NCBI GenBank assembly: GCA_002238685.1
Contig: MPMV01000004.1
Coordinates: 94,631 to 158,630 of the forward strand
Source: a bacterium EF100-94H03 bin56
Lineage (GTDB): Bacteria > Pseudomonadota > Alphaproteobacteria > SP197
DNA: 64,000 bases
Reading direction: 5' to 3'
Shown in pieces: positions 1 to 8,844 of this stretch. The number at the start of each line of letters is the position of its first letter. Within the stretch, counting starts at the first letter, position 1. The notes under the pieces were generated by a model. It had not been told where the DNA came from. It worked only from the letters and a program-made list of their open reading frames with translations, and searched no databases. The translations under genes and the position numbers were made by a program.

Positions 1-150
1 CAGCAGCCCCTCACACCAGGATCCGGCAACATCAGCCTCACCCGCGTCCTCCAGGATCCCTGACCACCTTGCCAGTACAGCAGGTCTCAGCGGGATCGTT
101 GGCTTCAAGCCAAAGGAAATTTCAATTGGTCTATTTCTAATCACCGATTC

Positions 151-181
151 TCTTTACATATTGCCCTCTTGTAAAGAAAAT
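151..181 (+). promoter_or_regulatory. Candidate promoter/operator of the abrB-vapC pair
   Basis: An AT-rich stretch holds a perfect 8-bp inverted repeat (TCTTTACA at 151-158, TGTAAAGA at 170-177, 11-nt spacer). The left arm contains a -35-like TTTACA (153-158), and 17 nt further on lies a weak -10 (GAAAAT, 176-181). Placement upstream of an AbrB-type antitoxin fits the usual autoregulation of type II modules, where the antitoxin binds a palindrome in its own promoter. The repeat is seen directly; the promoter role is inferred. Confidence 0.45.
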
Positions 182-227
182 TCTATATCGTCTCCACTTA
201 CGCTACAAAAGCTTGGATCTTGAGAGC

Positions 228-464
228 ATGCCCAGAATCAGTGCCAAACGCCAGATCACGCTTCCGGTTCATCAGTGCCGCCTGGCCGGCATCGAACCGG
301 GGGACGAATACCGCAGTTTTGTCTTTGACGGTTGCATCACGATCATTCGTCAAAAGCCCGGCAGTGCGTGGGGATGTCTCGCTCATCTTGAGGCGGACGA
401 GACAATCTCCGATGAGCAGTCGCGCCAGGACGCGGTGACGGCGAAGCGTGCGAACACATTGTGA
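228..464 (+). CDS. AbrB/MazE-type antitoxin of a VapBC module
   Basis: Encodes a protein of about 78 residues. The N-terminal MPRISAKRQITLPVHQC is the swapped-hairpin AbrB DNA-binding signature (xISxKxQITLP), normally followed by a toxin-binding tail. The ATG at 228 is preferred because the AbrB motif begins there; an in-frame TTG at 213 would add five residues. The stop overlaps the GTG start of the PIN-domain gene (GTGA), so the two are translationally coupled. The role is to neutralise the downstream toxin and, by family precedent, repress the operon from the palindrome at 151-177. Confidence 0.8.
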   Translation: MPRISAKRQITLPVHQCRLAGIEPGDEYRSFVFDGCITIIRQKPGSAWGCLAHLEADETISDEQSRQDAVTAKRANTL

Positions 465-883
465 TCGCAGCTGATACGAATGTTCTGCTGCGATATCTGC
501 TTCGCGATGACGATACGCAGGCTGAACGGGCACGTGCGGTCTTTCAAGACGGCGATCGCGTTCTCCTCACTGATGTCGTGTTGGTGGAGTCCGTGTGGAC
601 GTTGCTTGGACGACGCTACCGAATGGCCAGGTCCGACGTCATCGTATTGATCGGCAGTCTGTTGCAGGAACCCAATATCCGCTTTGAAGACGAGGACGTA
701 ATCTTCAGCGCCTTACAGGCATTTCGCAAGACCGATGCGGACTTCGCCGACGCGCTGATCGTGTACAAGACACTGAAGGTTGCGTCGGGCGAACGCGAGG
801 TGCCTGTCGTCTACACCTTTGACGCTGACGCCCTGCAGTTACCCCATACTGCCCAGCCCAGGGCCTTTCCGAAGAGCACATGA
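461..883 (+). CDS. vapC: VapC-type PIN-domain ribonuclease toxin
   Basis: A 140-residue PIN-domain protein. The acidic active-site set is visible: Asp5 in AADTNVLLRYLL, Glu43 in VLVESVW, Asp94/Asp97 in DADFADALI and an Asp in TFDADAL. PIN toxins are Mg-dependent endoribonucleases, commonly of tRNA or rRNA. It starts at GTG 461, overlapping the antitoxin stop by 4 nt, which keeps toxin output tied to antitoxin translation. Length and residues look intact, so the module could be functional. Confidence 0.85.
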   Translation: MIAADTNVLLRYLLRDDDTQAERARAVFQDGDRVLLTDVVLVESVWTLLGRRYRMARSDVIVLIGSLLQEPNIRFEDEDVIFSALQAFRKTDADFADALIVYKTLKVASGEREVPVVYTFDADALQLPHTAQPRAFPKST

Positions 884-1254
884 AACGGCTGCGCATGGTC
901 CGCGACAATCGTCCCTTCCTTACAATCAAGTGGAGAGATCCTGACCAGGTGTTCGAACGAGTTCCAGCCAGTGCGGCACACACCCGGATTCTTTCCCGTT
1001 GTCACCGCAGGGATCATCCGGTGAAGCGCTCAACAATCTGACGAAGGCCAACCCGGCTATCCGGGTTTCAGAGCAAGGCGCACCGACCGCGCCAAGGTGA
1101 TCAGGCCACGCGATGGCGGTACCTTCGTCTGCGAATCACGGCCCGGCGGATCAAACAGATGTTCCCGCCGGGACGCAGCAATGCCTAGACGGGCAGTCAC
1201 CCGTCTGATCAGCAGAACGCGTGTAAGGAACGGCGGGGCGGTCCGTCAGCGTTA
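884..1254. other. Intergenic region, no gene recognised
   Basis: This 371-bp stretch lies between vapC and the convergent dimethylformamidase-like gene. I see no convincing reading frame. A 7-bp stem with a 4-nt loop (AACCCGG / CCGGGTT, 1050-1067) could act as a weak transcription terminator for either gene, but no T-tract follows it. Confidence 0.5.
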
Positions 1255-3774
1255 CTACCCCGGAAGGTCGAACGGTGCCGGATCGAGGAAGCGCCGCACG
1301 ACGTTTCCGGTGATCCTGGCCACGTTGTTGTCATAGTCATCGTGGCACAGTCCGTCGCACCAGGATATGGAGCCGCTTGAGAACACCGCGCCGCCGGCCG
1401 GAGTCTCGAAGAACACCATGTCCGCCCTGACCAGGGGAGACGTCTCGCCATTGATGTCGGAGGTCAGGTGGTAGAATTCCTCGGGCAGGGTGAGATAGCT
1501 GGCGGGAAGACGGGTGGCGCTGGCAACGACAAGCGCATGTTCGGGCGTGCCGAGATTCGTATCGGCCCGATCGAGTTCCGCCCCCGCGGCACCGCCCAGA
1601 GCGAAACCGAAATCGCCGATTCTCTCGTTCTCCCCGACGCCCTCGAAGATCCATGCGGCGCGCGGGTCGCCGCTCGCTGCGGTGCGCTCGTAGTAGGAGG
1701 CCGAGTCGAATCCGCAGGCGGTGTAACCCACGCCGAACAGTTGCTGCGGTGTACGGCCGTTGCGCCGCCACAGGCCGGAGAGCTCGCCGGTGAACGCCAG
1801 GTGGTACTCACCCGGCTCCGCGATCCAGTTCCGGCCTCCATCCTCGGCCCGGCGGGTTTCGATCAGGCCCGGATCCTCGGGATGATAGGCGATCTTCCAG
1901 TAGAAGCCGTTTCCGCCCAGGTACATGAACCGGCCGCCCTGCTCGAGGTAGGTGAGCAGCGCGTCCGACATGGACTGCGAGGTGTACTCCGGATGGCTGC
2001 CCGAGATGACACAGCGATAGGGTTCCAGCAGGGCTGAACCTTCCCGGTCCAGCGCCTCGTCGGTCAGGACATCGTACGCATGGCCGCTCCGCTCGAGCCA
2101 GTCGAGAATCAGCGTATCCGCGCCGAAGTTCCACACGGACGTCCCTGGCGCCATGTCCACGATGGGCCGGTGCCGGGATGCGTAGCAGACACCGCTGCCA
2201 TCGCTGTGCAGATCGTAGGTCGAGGCGCCGAGTTCCGGATGCATCTGCAGGAACATCTGGTTCCTGGTGAGGGTGGCGAACCGGTTCATGGTCCGCTCCA
2301 GGAACCGCCGGCGCTGCACGTGGGTGCCGTCGTTGCCGTAGCACACATAGGTGGCTGACGGCATCAGAACCGCCAGTCGCGAACCCGGCTTTCCCCTGGC
2401 AGGGAGCACATGGAAGGTGGCGTAGGAGGTGTTGGCGCCCTGATGAAAGCACCCGCAATAGACGCCGCTCTTCCAGGCGCCCGGAATTGTCAGTGCAATG
2501 TCGTCATCCCAGCCGCAATCCACCACATCGTCCTCGTGAAGGTGGATGGCCCCGTAGTGAGCCGGATTGTCCGACCAACGATGCGCAGATCCGTCCCACC
2601 GGCTGCCCTTCATGGCCCTGGCCGGCAGGTTGACGGTGTGGCCGTTCCAGGCGTTGGGCGAGGTGTCCATGATCCTGGTACCGGACGGTTCGCGGGAGAA
2701 ATCCCAGGACGCGACGAGCGAGCCCTCGTCGCCGAGCGCTGAAGAGAACAGCGCCGGTGCCTCCAGCTTCCCGTTGAAGTGCGCGGTCATGAATCCATCG
2801 GACGCCCTTGACGCGCCGATGAAGAAGTCCCGCGGGCCGAAGTCCGGCTGAATCCCGATCGTGCGTTCGATCCGGGCCTCGCGCAGGAGCAGGTGCCCCC
2901 TCTCCAGACAGCGATGCGACACGGCGAGTTTGCGACCCGCTGGATCAAAGCTCGCCGTTACTTCGTGCCAGGACTGGAGGGGCAGCGGCCTTGCCGTTGC
3001 GATGGTGACGACCTCGCCGGGGCCGGCGCCGACGGTCACGCTGGGGTGGCCCCTGTCGTCCAGACAGAGGACAAAGCCGGTCTCGCATTCCGCGTCCCAG
3101 GCATTGACCAGCGCCTGTGGCTTGCCGGTCTTCAGCGTCGGCTTCACGTTCATTTGAACGGAGAACGCCTTCAGCGACACCGGACTTGGGCGGTCGAACC
3201 CAATGTATGAGCCGATCGATGTTGTCTGATTGCGCCCCTCGTAGTCACCGTCCGCCGCCGTGGGTGCGGGTGTCAGGTGCAGGCCCGGTCCCTCGGGATG
3301 ACCGACGGCCGAGCGAATCCTGGCAACATCGAAGCGGTAGTTCGATGCCAGCGTGCCCGTCGACACCTTGAAGTTGACGACCTCTCCGGGGCGCACGTCC
3401 CAGCGATCCGCATAGGCGAGCAGCCGTTCGTCAACCACCGGGTGCCGCGGACGGTCGGCCAGCGCCATATCCTCGCCCAGGGGCAACCGACGCCCGGTCA
3501 GCATCTCCCAACGGAGCTTGAACATGGCTTTCAGCGCATCTCCGTAGGTCTCGAAGCGCACACCCTCGTAGATGCGGACCGGGTCCCCGCGCCGATCGCT
3601 TGCCGTGCCGAGCCCGAATGCACCGTTCTGCGTTTCGACAATGACGTGCGGATCGTCGACCGTGTCGGCCCGCATGATGGTCAGCAGGCGCTGAAGATCC
3701 GGACTGTGCGGCCCTTCGGGGTTCTCGAAGAACTCCTCGCACGGAGCCAGATCGCACGGGTCGATGTTCAGCAT
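1255..3774 (-). CDS. N,N-dimethylformamidase-like large subunit with fused small-subunit-like N-terminus
   Basis: A protein of about 839 residues. From roughly residue 190 on it resembles the DMFase large subunit: a LamG/concanavalin-like region (SYIGFDRPSPVSLKAFSVQM, later RDFFIGASRASDGFMTAHFNGKLEAP), then the C-terminal catalytic part (FHVLPARGKPGSRLAVLMPS, DVLTDEALDREG, GGRFMYLGGNGFYW). The first ~110 residues (SPDLQRLLTIMR...GDALKAMFKLRWEM) look like the separate small subunit of known DMFases, implying a fusion; this is from memory of the family, not an alignment. The family hydrolyses small amides such as DMF to amine plus formate using a mononuclear iron site. The ATG at 3774 is chosen over 3807 because GGGAGG lies 5 nt upstream. 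The substrate is uncertain. Confidence 0.75.
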   Translation of the reverse strand: MLNIDPCDLAPCEEFFENPEGPHSPDLQRLLTIMRADTVDDPHVIVETQNGAFGLGTASDRRGDPVRIYEGVRFETYGDALKAMFKLRWEMLTGRRLPLGEDMALADRPRHPVVDERLLAYADRWDVRPGEVVNFKVSTGTLASNYRFDVARIRSAVGHPEGPGLHLTPAPTAADGDYEGRNQTTSIGSYIGFDRPSPVSLKAFSVQMNVKPTLKTGKPQALVNAWDAECETGFVLCLDDRGHPSVTVGAGPGEVVTIATARPLPLQSWHEVTASFDPAGRKLAVSHRCLERGHLLLREARIERTIGIQPDFGPRDFFIGASRASDGFMTAHFNGKLEAPALFSSALGDEGSLVASWDFSREPSGTRIMDTSPNAWNGHTVNLPARAMKGSRWDGSAHRWSDNPAHYGAIHLHEDDVVDCGWDDDIALTIPGAWKSGVYCGCFHQGANTSYATFHVLPARGKPGSRLAVLMPSATYVCYGNDGTHVQRRRFLERTMNRFATLTRNQMFLQMHPELGASTYDLHSDGSGVCYASRHRPIVDMAPGTSVWNFGADTLILDWLERSGHAYDVLTDEALDREGSALLEPYRCVISGSHPEYTSQSMSDALLTYLEQGGRFMYLGGNGFYWKIAYHPEDPGLIETRRAEDGGRNWIAEPGEYHLAFTGELSGLWRRNGRTPQQLFGVGYTACGFDSASYYERTAASGDPRAAWIFEGVGENERIGDFGFALGGAAGAELDRADTNLGTPEHALVVASATRLPASYLTLPEEFYHLTSDINGETSPLVRADMVFFETPAGGAVFSSGSISWCDGLCHDDYDNNVARITGNVVRRFLDPAPFDLPG

Positions 3775-3870
3775 TGTGACCTCCCGCTCGCAGTCCGACA
3801 GCTGCACGTTGCAGACGATACAAGAGGGAGGTATCCGGCGACAGTCGGGAAGTCGGGTCTGGTTCCAGGC

Positions 3871-4716
3871 TCAAGCGAGACGAAGCAGGGCAACCGCCGC
3901 CGCAAGCAGGACCATGGCGGCAATGCGGACCCGTCCCGGCCTTTCCCTGAGCACGAAGAGGCCGATCAGTGCTCCGAACAGGATGCTGCTTTCGCGCAAG
4001 GCCGCCACAACGGCAACCGGAGCATGCACCATGGCCCAGATGACGATGGCGTAGGCCAGCATGGAGAGCAGGCCACCGGTCAACGATTGCGCGATGCCTC
4101 GTCCTGGCGCCTGCAGGAAACGACCGCGGCGCAACCACAGAACCACGCCGATGGTGGGCCAGGCATCGAGAAAGAAGAGCCAGACCGCATAGGCGATCGG
4201 GTCGCCGGCGGCCCGACCGCCGAGCCCATCGGCGATTGTATAGGCGCAGATGGAGCATGCGGTCAGACCGGCATACAGAAGAGAACGGTCGTCGGTGGCT
4301 TCGAAAGTCGTGCGGCGCCAGGCAACGCCGAGGATCGCCAGCAGGATCAGGCCGATCGCGATAAGAGCAAGATCACCGAGTTCCTCCCGGAGAAAGACCA
4401 GTGATACGAACGTCACCATCAGCGGCGCTCCACCGCGGGCGATCGGATAGACCCGGCTGAAGTCGCCATGGCGATAGGCCATCGCCAGCAACAGATTGTA
4501 GATCGTGTGTATTGCCGTCGACACAAGCAGGTAGGGCCAGGCGGCGGCGACCGGGACTCCTGTAAACGGCACCGCGAGACCGGCTGCCACGCCGGAAGCG
4601 ACCGACATCCACGCCATGCCGATCAGCGGATCGGATTGCGCCTTGACCGCGGCGTTCCAGGCCGCGTGCAACAGGGCCGCAAACAGCACCGCCAACAGGA
4701 CATGCGTGGCAATCAT
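3871..4716 (-). CDS. EamA/DMT-family transporter
   Basis: A 281-residue, very hydrophobic protein with about ten predicted membrane helices arranged as two EamA repeats, the standard drug/metabolite transporter layout. The N-terminal repeat opens LLAVLFAALLHAAWNAAVKAQSDP, and the second repeat ends LLAAAVALLRLA. Such proteins are inner-membrane exporters or importers of amino acids, nucleotide products or other small metabolites; the substrate cannot be read from sequence. It lies about 100 bp upstream of the dimethylformamidase-like gene on the same strand, so a functional link is possible but unproven. Confidence 0.8.
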   Translation of the reverse strand: MIATHVLLAVLFAALLHAAWNAAVKAQSDPLIGMAWMSVASGVAAGLAVPFTGVPVAAAWPYLLVSTAIHTIYNLLLAMAYRHGDFSRVYPIARGGAPLMVTFVSLVFLREELGDLALIAIGLILLAILGVAWRRTTFEATDDRSLLYAGLTACSICAYTIADGLGGRAAGDPIAYAVWLFFLDAWPTIGVVLWLRRGRFLQAPGRGIAQSLTGGLLSMLAYAIVIWAMVHAPVAVVAALRESSILFGALIGLFVLRERPGRVRIAAMVLLAAAVALLRLA

Positions 4717-4796
4717 GCCCGCGCCATGATGTCATCAGGTGTGAAGATGACGCTTGGCCACCGGTCGGAACGCGGGCCTTGCCATGGATGCGTGCT

Positions 4797-5207
4797 CTAC
4801 AGCAGGTCGCAGAGCATGGCGATGAGGGGTGTGTCGGCCGGCGGCATGGGCCAGGAGGCCATGCGCCGGGGGCGGACCCAGGCGAGGTCGGAGTGTTCCC
4901 GGGGTGCGATCACGCCGTTCCACTGGCGGCAGACGTAGAGCGGCATCAGGAGATGAAAGTCGCGATAGGGGTGACTGGCGAAGGTGAAGGGCGCCAGGCA
5001 GGCCTCGCTGACATCGATGCCGAGTTCCTCGCGCAACTCCCGAATCAGGGCGTGTTCCGGAGTTTCGCTCGCATGCACCTTTCCCCCTGGAAACTCCCAC
5101 AGACCCGCCATGGGTTTCCCTTCGGGGCGCCTGGCAAGGAGAACGCGGTTGTCGGTGTCCACCAGCGCACAGGCCACCACGAGCAGCAGGCGAGATGGTC
5201 GCGTCAT
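4797..5207 (-). CDS. mutT: MutT-type Nudix (d)NTP pyrophosphohydrolase
   Basis: A protein of about 136 residues with a complete Nudix box (GGKVHASETPEHALIRELREELGI), preceded by LLARRPEGKPMAGLWEFPGGK as in MutT. It hydrolyses 8-oxo-dGTP or related oxidised nucleotides to the monophosphate and so limits mutation. The ATG at 5207 (MTRPSRLLLVVAC) is preferred to 5246 because it overlaps the stop of the upstream GNAT gene by 4 nt (ATGA) and matches normal MutT N-termini. It lacks the thiamine-phosphate-synthase fusion seen in gammaproteobacterial relatives. Confidence 0.85.
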   Translation of the reverse strand: MTRPSRLLLVVACALVDTDNRVLLARRPEGKPMAGLWEFPGGKVHASETPEHALIRELREELGIDVSEACLAPFTFASHPYRDFHLLMPLYVCRQWNGVIAPREHSDLAWVRPRRMASWPMPPADTPLIAMLCDLL

Positions 5208-5758
5208 CTGCGGACCTGTGACCAGAACACCTGGAAGATTCCGCACAGGACATCCCGCTCTCTCGCCGGCGCCGGCATCATGCGTTCACCAACCCGGCGC
5301 ATGCCGATCCTGGCGAGCAGGCGTTCGGAGGCCTCGTTCTCCACCATGACATAGGCCTCGATCTTGTCGAGACGCAGGACTCGAAAGGCGAATTCGATCA
5401 GGGCCCGTGCCGCTTCACTGGCATAGCCGTTGCCCCAGCTCCAGGGGGCAAAGGCATAGCCCAGTTCGCCCGAACGATCCTTGTCACAGAGTGTGATGTC
5501 GATGACTCCGATCATCTCACCCCCATCAGCCACAGTGACCGCATAGACCCAGCCTCCTCCCGATTCCCTCTTGCTGGCGGCATCCTTCGCGAAGGCCTCG
5601 GCGCAACCCGCAGGATAGGGGTGAGGAATGTTCGCCGTGTACCGGGCCACCTCCCACAGCCGGCAGAAGCGCGTCACCTGGGGCGCGTGATGCAACGCCA
5701 GCGGTTCAAGAACCAGGCGTGAGGTGGTGATGGTGTCCGGTCTGATCGCCCGCGCCAT
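5204..5758 (-). CDS. GNAT-family N-acetyltransferase (RimJ/RimL type)
   Basis: A 184-residue protein of the RimJ/RimL-like Acetyltransf_3 group: TSRLVLEPLALHHAPQVTRF at the N-terminus, a central GVIDITLCDKDRSGELGYAF strand pair, and the acetyl-CoA pyrophosphate-binding loop near WGNGYASEAARALIEFAF. The C-terminal ENEASERLLARIGMRRVGE is the typical V-shaped splay region. It uses acetyl-CoA to acetylate an alpha-amino group of a protein or small molecule. The stop overlaps the mutT start (ATGA). The specific substrate cannot be inferred. Confidence 0.85.
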   Translation of the reverse strand: MARAIRPDTITTSRLVLEPLALHHAPQVTRFCRLWEVARYTANIPHPYPAGCAEAFAKDAASKRESGGGWVYAVTVADGGEMIGVIDITLCDKDRSGELGYAFAPWSWGNGYASEAARALIEFAFRVLRLDKIEAYVMVENEASERLLARIGMRRVGERMMPAPARERDVLCGIFQVFWSQVRR

Positions 5759-5764
5759 GGTTCG

Positions 5765-7642
5765 TCACCCGGTTTGATCCGGGGCCCGGAGATCGACGGC
5801 CGTCCGGAATCCGATGGTGGCACAGCGGTCGAGACCGGGCCACATGAGCAGGTACTTGGCGGCAAACGCCGCATCGTGCACTCCTCCGTCCGCGTACCAG
5901 TCTGATGTCGCGCAGTGATGGTGACTGCCGCCCTTCACAACACAGAACCGTGTTCGTCCATCACTCATTTCAGGCTCGGTCCAGTTCCAGACACGCACCG
6001 GGTCGTCGCCCAGCAAACCGTCCTCAGCAGCCCGTTGCCACTCCGCTTCCGTGGGCAGACGCCGCCCGAGCCAGGATGCATAGGCGCGGGCATCGTCGGG
6101 ATCAACCCGTGTGACCGGCTCATGGGGCCCAGCCCCGGGTTCGAGAAAGAACCCGGGAGCATCGGGAGAGTACCCTGTTTCCTCCGCGAAACGCCGGTAG
6201 GCCGCCACGGTGACGGAATACCTGTCAATGGCAAATGGCGACAGATCCTCCCTGAACTCCAGGGACACCATGGAATGGAGCCCGGGGAGAACCGGACCGG
6301 TGCTCTCACCGGCACGGGCACTCTCGTACATACCGCACTCACGCAGTCTGAAACGGGTGCGGCGCACATGGAGACCCCCGGTCACGCAGGCCACCCCGTC
6401 CGGCTCCTGTCCCGAAACCGGGGGTCCTGGCAGCGTTCGGGCCCTGGGGACGAGACGTGACTGCTCGTGTCGAGCATGGTCGAGTTGCCGGTGCCGGTTG
6501 GCCTGGCCTTCCAGGAAATCACTGTCCACCGCTTCCTCGACTACAGCACCGAGACCGGCCGCCGGGATGTCGATCGCGACCTGGTGATCCTTGATGGCGA
6601 GCTGGCGTCCAGCCACAGGGTCGCAGGCCGCCACGGTGCTGACGGGAAGACGAACGCCCGAAACCGGTTGGCGATTGCGATTGATCAGTGTCCACAACCG
6701 GATGCCGTCAAGTTCCCAGCTTGAGGCGAATACGCCCGGTGCCGGCATGCAGGCGAGCGGTGTCCACGTCCCTTCGCAGATGTGACGGGACCACCGGCGA
6801 AGTACCTGGCTCGCCAGATTCCATTGAACGGCATCCCGGTCTCGCCAGCCGTTCCAGGAACCGAAGACATTCTCCCACACCACCATGCCGACGCCGTTCA
6901 TCCACGCCAGCTGGATTTCCGGCGTGTGGTCTGCCATCCAGCGGCGCACGACATGGATCATGTGGTGGCGATCCAGAATCCTGTTGGCGAACACACCTGG
7001 CGCCCAGGAATCATCCCATGATTCAGCCCAACCCATGCGATGGTCGGCAAGCCGTTCGGGCGGCACAGGGGCCTGGGACTGCAGGACGATGCCAGGCCTG
7101 GCATCCTCGAGCGCGGCGGAGAGATCACGTCCTGCAGACGACAGGGTGTCAAGGTAGAGGCCGTCCGCGTCGACTTGCGTCACAAAGTCGGCAAGGCAGG
7201 CTGCATCGTCGCGGCCTTCCCGGCGGGTCTCCATATCCCAGGGGTTGTAGGCGAGAAGGACACGGATGCCGCGGACGTGCAGGCGCGAGGTCACATCGGC
7301 GAGACCCTGCAGGCCGCCGGGCATGCAGCGCCAGAAGTCGAACTGGTTGCGCCGGTCGAAGCCAAGGTTGGGGTAGGCGTGCCAGAGGATGACGCCGTCA
7401 AGGGAGCCGAAGCGCGCCTCGAATGCATCGACGTAGTCCTCGACGAGCCACGTCCCGGATCTGCGATCGTGGAACCGTTCATCCCAGAGCAGGATCTTGT
7501 GTGCCGTGAAACAGCGACGCACCCACTCGTGGGCGGGTTTCGTCCCGGCGAGACTGCACGACCTGCGCCATGCCTCCAGGCGATCACGCCAGGCAGGCCA
7601 GTCGCCGGGCTCGTCGGGTGCGGGAATCAGGAAGCGTGACAT
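5765..7642 (-). CDS. Hydrolase-like barrel domain fused to an FGE/SUMF1-type domain
   Basis: A protein of about 625 residues. The first ~350 residues look like a TIM-barrel glycoside-hydrolase-like domain (VDAFEARFGSLDGVILWHAYP, GIRVLLAYNPWD, VDADGLYLDTLSSAG, IQLAWMNGVGMVVWENVFGSW), followed by a short all-beta segment (residues ~370-430). The last ~180 residues are a formylglycine-generating-enzyme/SUMF1-type fold (FAIDRYSVTVAAYRRFAEET, GRRLPTEAEWQRAAEDG, VVKGGSHHHC, TIGFRTAVDL). The ATG at 7642 is chosen because longer extensions run antisense-free into the upstream enolase-superfamily gene, which it overlaps by 16 nt. I do not recognise the full architecture; a carbohydrate- or amino-acid-derived substrate is a guess. 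Confidence 0.6.
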   Translation of the reverse strand: MSRFLIPAPDEPGDWPAWRDRLEAWRRSCSLAGTKPAHEWVRRCFTAHKILLWDERFHDRRSGTWLVEDYVDAFEARFGSLDGVILWHAYPNLGFDRRNQFDFWRCMPGGLQGLADVTSRLHVRGIRVLLAYNPWDMETRREGRDDAACLADFVTQVDADGLYLDTLSSAGRDLSAALEDARPGIVLQSQAPVPPERLADHRMGWAESWDDSWAPGVFANRILDRHHMIHVVRRWMADHTPEIQLAWMNGVGMVVWENVFGSWNGWRDRDAVQWNLASQVLRRWSRHICEGTWTPLACMPAPGVFASSWELDGIRLWTLINRNRQPVSGVRLPVSTVAACDPVAGRQLAIKDHQVAIDIPAAGLGAVVEEAVDSDFLEGQANRHRQLDHARHEQSRLVPRARTLPGPPVSGQEPDGVACVTGGLHVRRTRFRLRECGMYESARAGESTGPVLPGLHSMVSLEFREDLSPFAIDRYSVTVAAYRRFAEETGYSPDAPGFFLEPGAGPHEPVTRVDPDDARAYASWLGRRLPTEAEWQRAAEDGLLGDDPVRVWNWTEPEMSDGRTRFCVVKGGSHHHCATSDWYADGGVHDAAFAAKYLLMWPGLDRCATIGFRTAVDLRAPDQTG

Positions 7643-8733
7643 GAGAACAGGGCCTCGCCGATGACATCGTCGCGTGGCGTCACCCCGAGGCCCGGGCCTG
7701 AAGGCGCGCGCATGACACCTCCGGAGACGTCCGGCAGCCCGGTGGCATTCGACACCGTCGTCCAGTTGTGGAAATCGACCGTGTGGAGCCGCATCGTTTC
7801 CGGCGTGGAGAGCGACATGTGAGCAATGGCCGCACTTGCGATATCGGCGCCGCCAACACACTCGACCGTCACCATGAGTCCGAGATCGACCGCGAGATCG
7901 CGGATCCGCCTGGCACGGGTGATGCCACCGAACCTCGATATCTTGATCGTGATGCCGTCCGCCATGCCGTCGCGGTGAATGCGCAGCAGGGCCTCCAGGC
8001 TGTCGGCGCTCTCGTCGAGAACCATGGGAATTGCCGCGTGACGCCTCACCACCAGATTCTCGTCGAGAGTCCGGCAAGGCTGTTCGAGGACATAGTCGAT
8101 TCCTCGCGTCCTCTCGACGAAGCGCAGGGCATCGTAGCTGGTCCAGGCACCGTTGGCGTCGCAGAAGATGACGACGCTGCTGCCGAAGTCGTCGGCAACG
8201 GTCTGGAGACGGGTTGCGTCCAGGACCGGGTCGTCTCCCACCTTCACCTGGAGACGGCGATACCCCTCGGCCACATGTCGGCGGGCCGAGTCCAGCATGA
8301 TCTCCGGCGAGGCCTGCGATACCGGACGGTAGAGGGCGACGGACCTGCCGTCACGCCCCCCGAGATGTTCGGCCAGGGGGAGTCCGGCCGCCCTCGCGGA
8401 GATGTCCCAAAGCGCGATATCGAGGGGTGACTTGACGTCCACCTGACCATGCATCGCCGCATCCATGGTTCGGGCGAGCTTGCCCGTTTCCCTTGGGTCG
8501 GCATCCAGCAACATGGGCGCAAGACGCTCCAGTCCGGCGCGTACGCCACCGGTGAAGGCCTCGGAGTAGAAGGCGCCAAGCGGTGCGATCTCTCCCCAGC
8601 CGGTGATCCCCTCATCCGTGTCAATTCTCACGATGGTCGCCGTCTGTCCGTACTCGGTATGATTGCGGCAGCGGTAGGCGCCTTCCCGAAAGGGGAGTTC
8701 CAGGCCATGAAGCGATATGCGGATGATCTTCAT
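7627..8733 (-). CDS. Enolase-superfamily (MLE subgroup) dehydratase/epimerase, cis-3-hydroxyproline dehydratase-like
   Basis: A 368-residue mandelate racemase/muconate-lactonizing enzyme. It has the N-terminal capping domain (VRIDTDEGITGWGEIAPLG) and barrel motifs: LQVKVG at strand 2 (second lysine of KxK; the first is Gln), FCDANGAW, EQPCRTLDE, VLDESAD (three metal acids) and IKISRFGGITRAR (strand-6 lysine). The Q-x-K pattern and the C-terminal TVDFHNWTTV resemble cis-3-hydroxy-L-proline dehydratases, recalled rather than aligned. It probably abstracts an alpha proton from a proline or betaine-type carboxylate. It precedes the hydrolase-SUMF gene with a 16-nt overlap and so is in the same transcript. 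Confidence 0.7.
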   Translation of the reverse strand: MKIIRISLHGLELPFREGAYRCRNHTEYGQTATIVRIDTDEGITGWGEIAPLGAFYSEAFTGGVRAGLERLAPMLLDADPRETGKLARTMDAAMHGQVDVKSPLDIALWDISARAAGLPLAEHLGGRDGRSVALYRPVSQASPEIMLDSARRHVAEGYRRLQVKVGDDPVLDATRLQTVADDFGSSVVIFCDANGAWTSYDALRFVERTRGIDYVLEQPCRTLDENLVVRRHAAIPMVLDESADSLEALLRIHRDGMADGITIKISRFGGITRARRIRDLAVDLGLMVTVECVGGADIASAAIAHMSLSTPETMRLHTVDFHNWTTVSNATGLPDVSGGVMRAPSGPGLGVTPRDDVIGEALFSCHAS

Positions 8734-8844
8734 GAAACTCTCCTGCAGTCACGTGGCGAAGGGGATGACCACTGCGTCATGAGACCCTATCGTGAGGCTT
8801 GACGAAACGACATCCTGCCTGTGCAACACTGAAGGGAAGAGGTC

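Noticed and set aside
7643..8077. N-terminal extension of the barrel-SUMF gene up to 8077
   Set aside because: It lies entirely inside the enolase-superfamily gene in another frame; the ATG at 7642 gives a normal protein and a short overlap.
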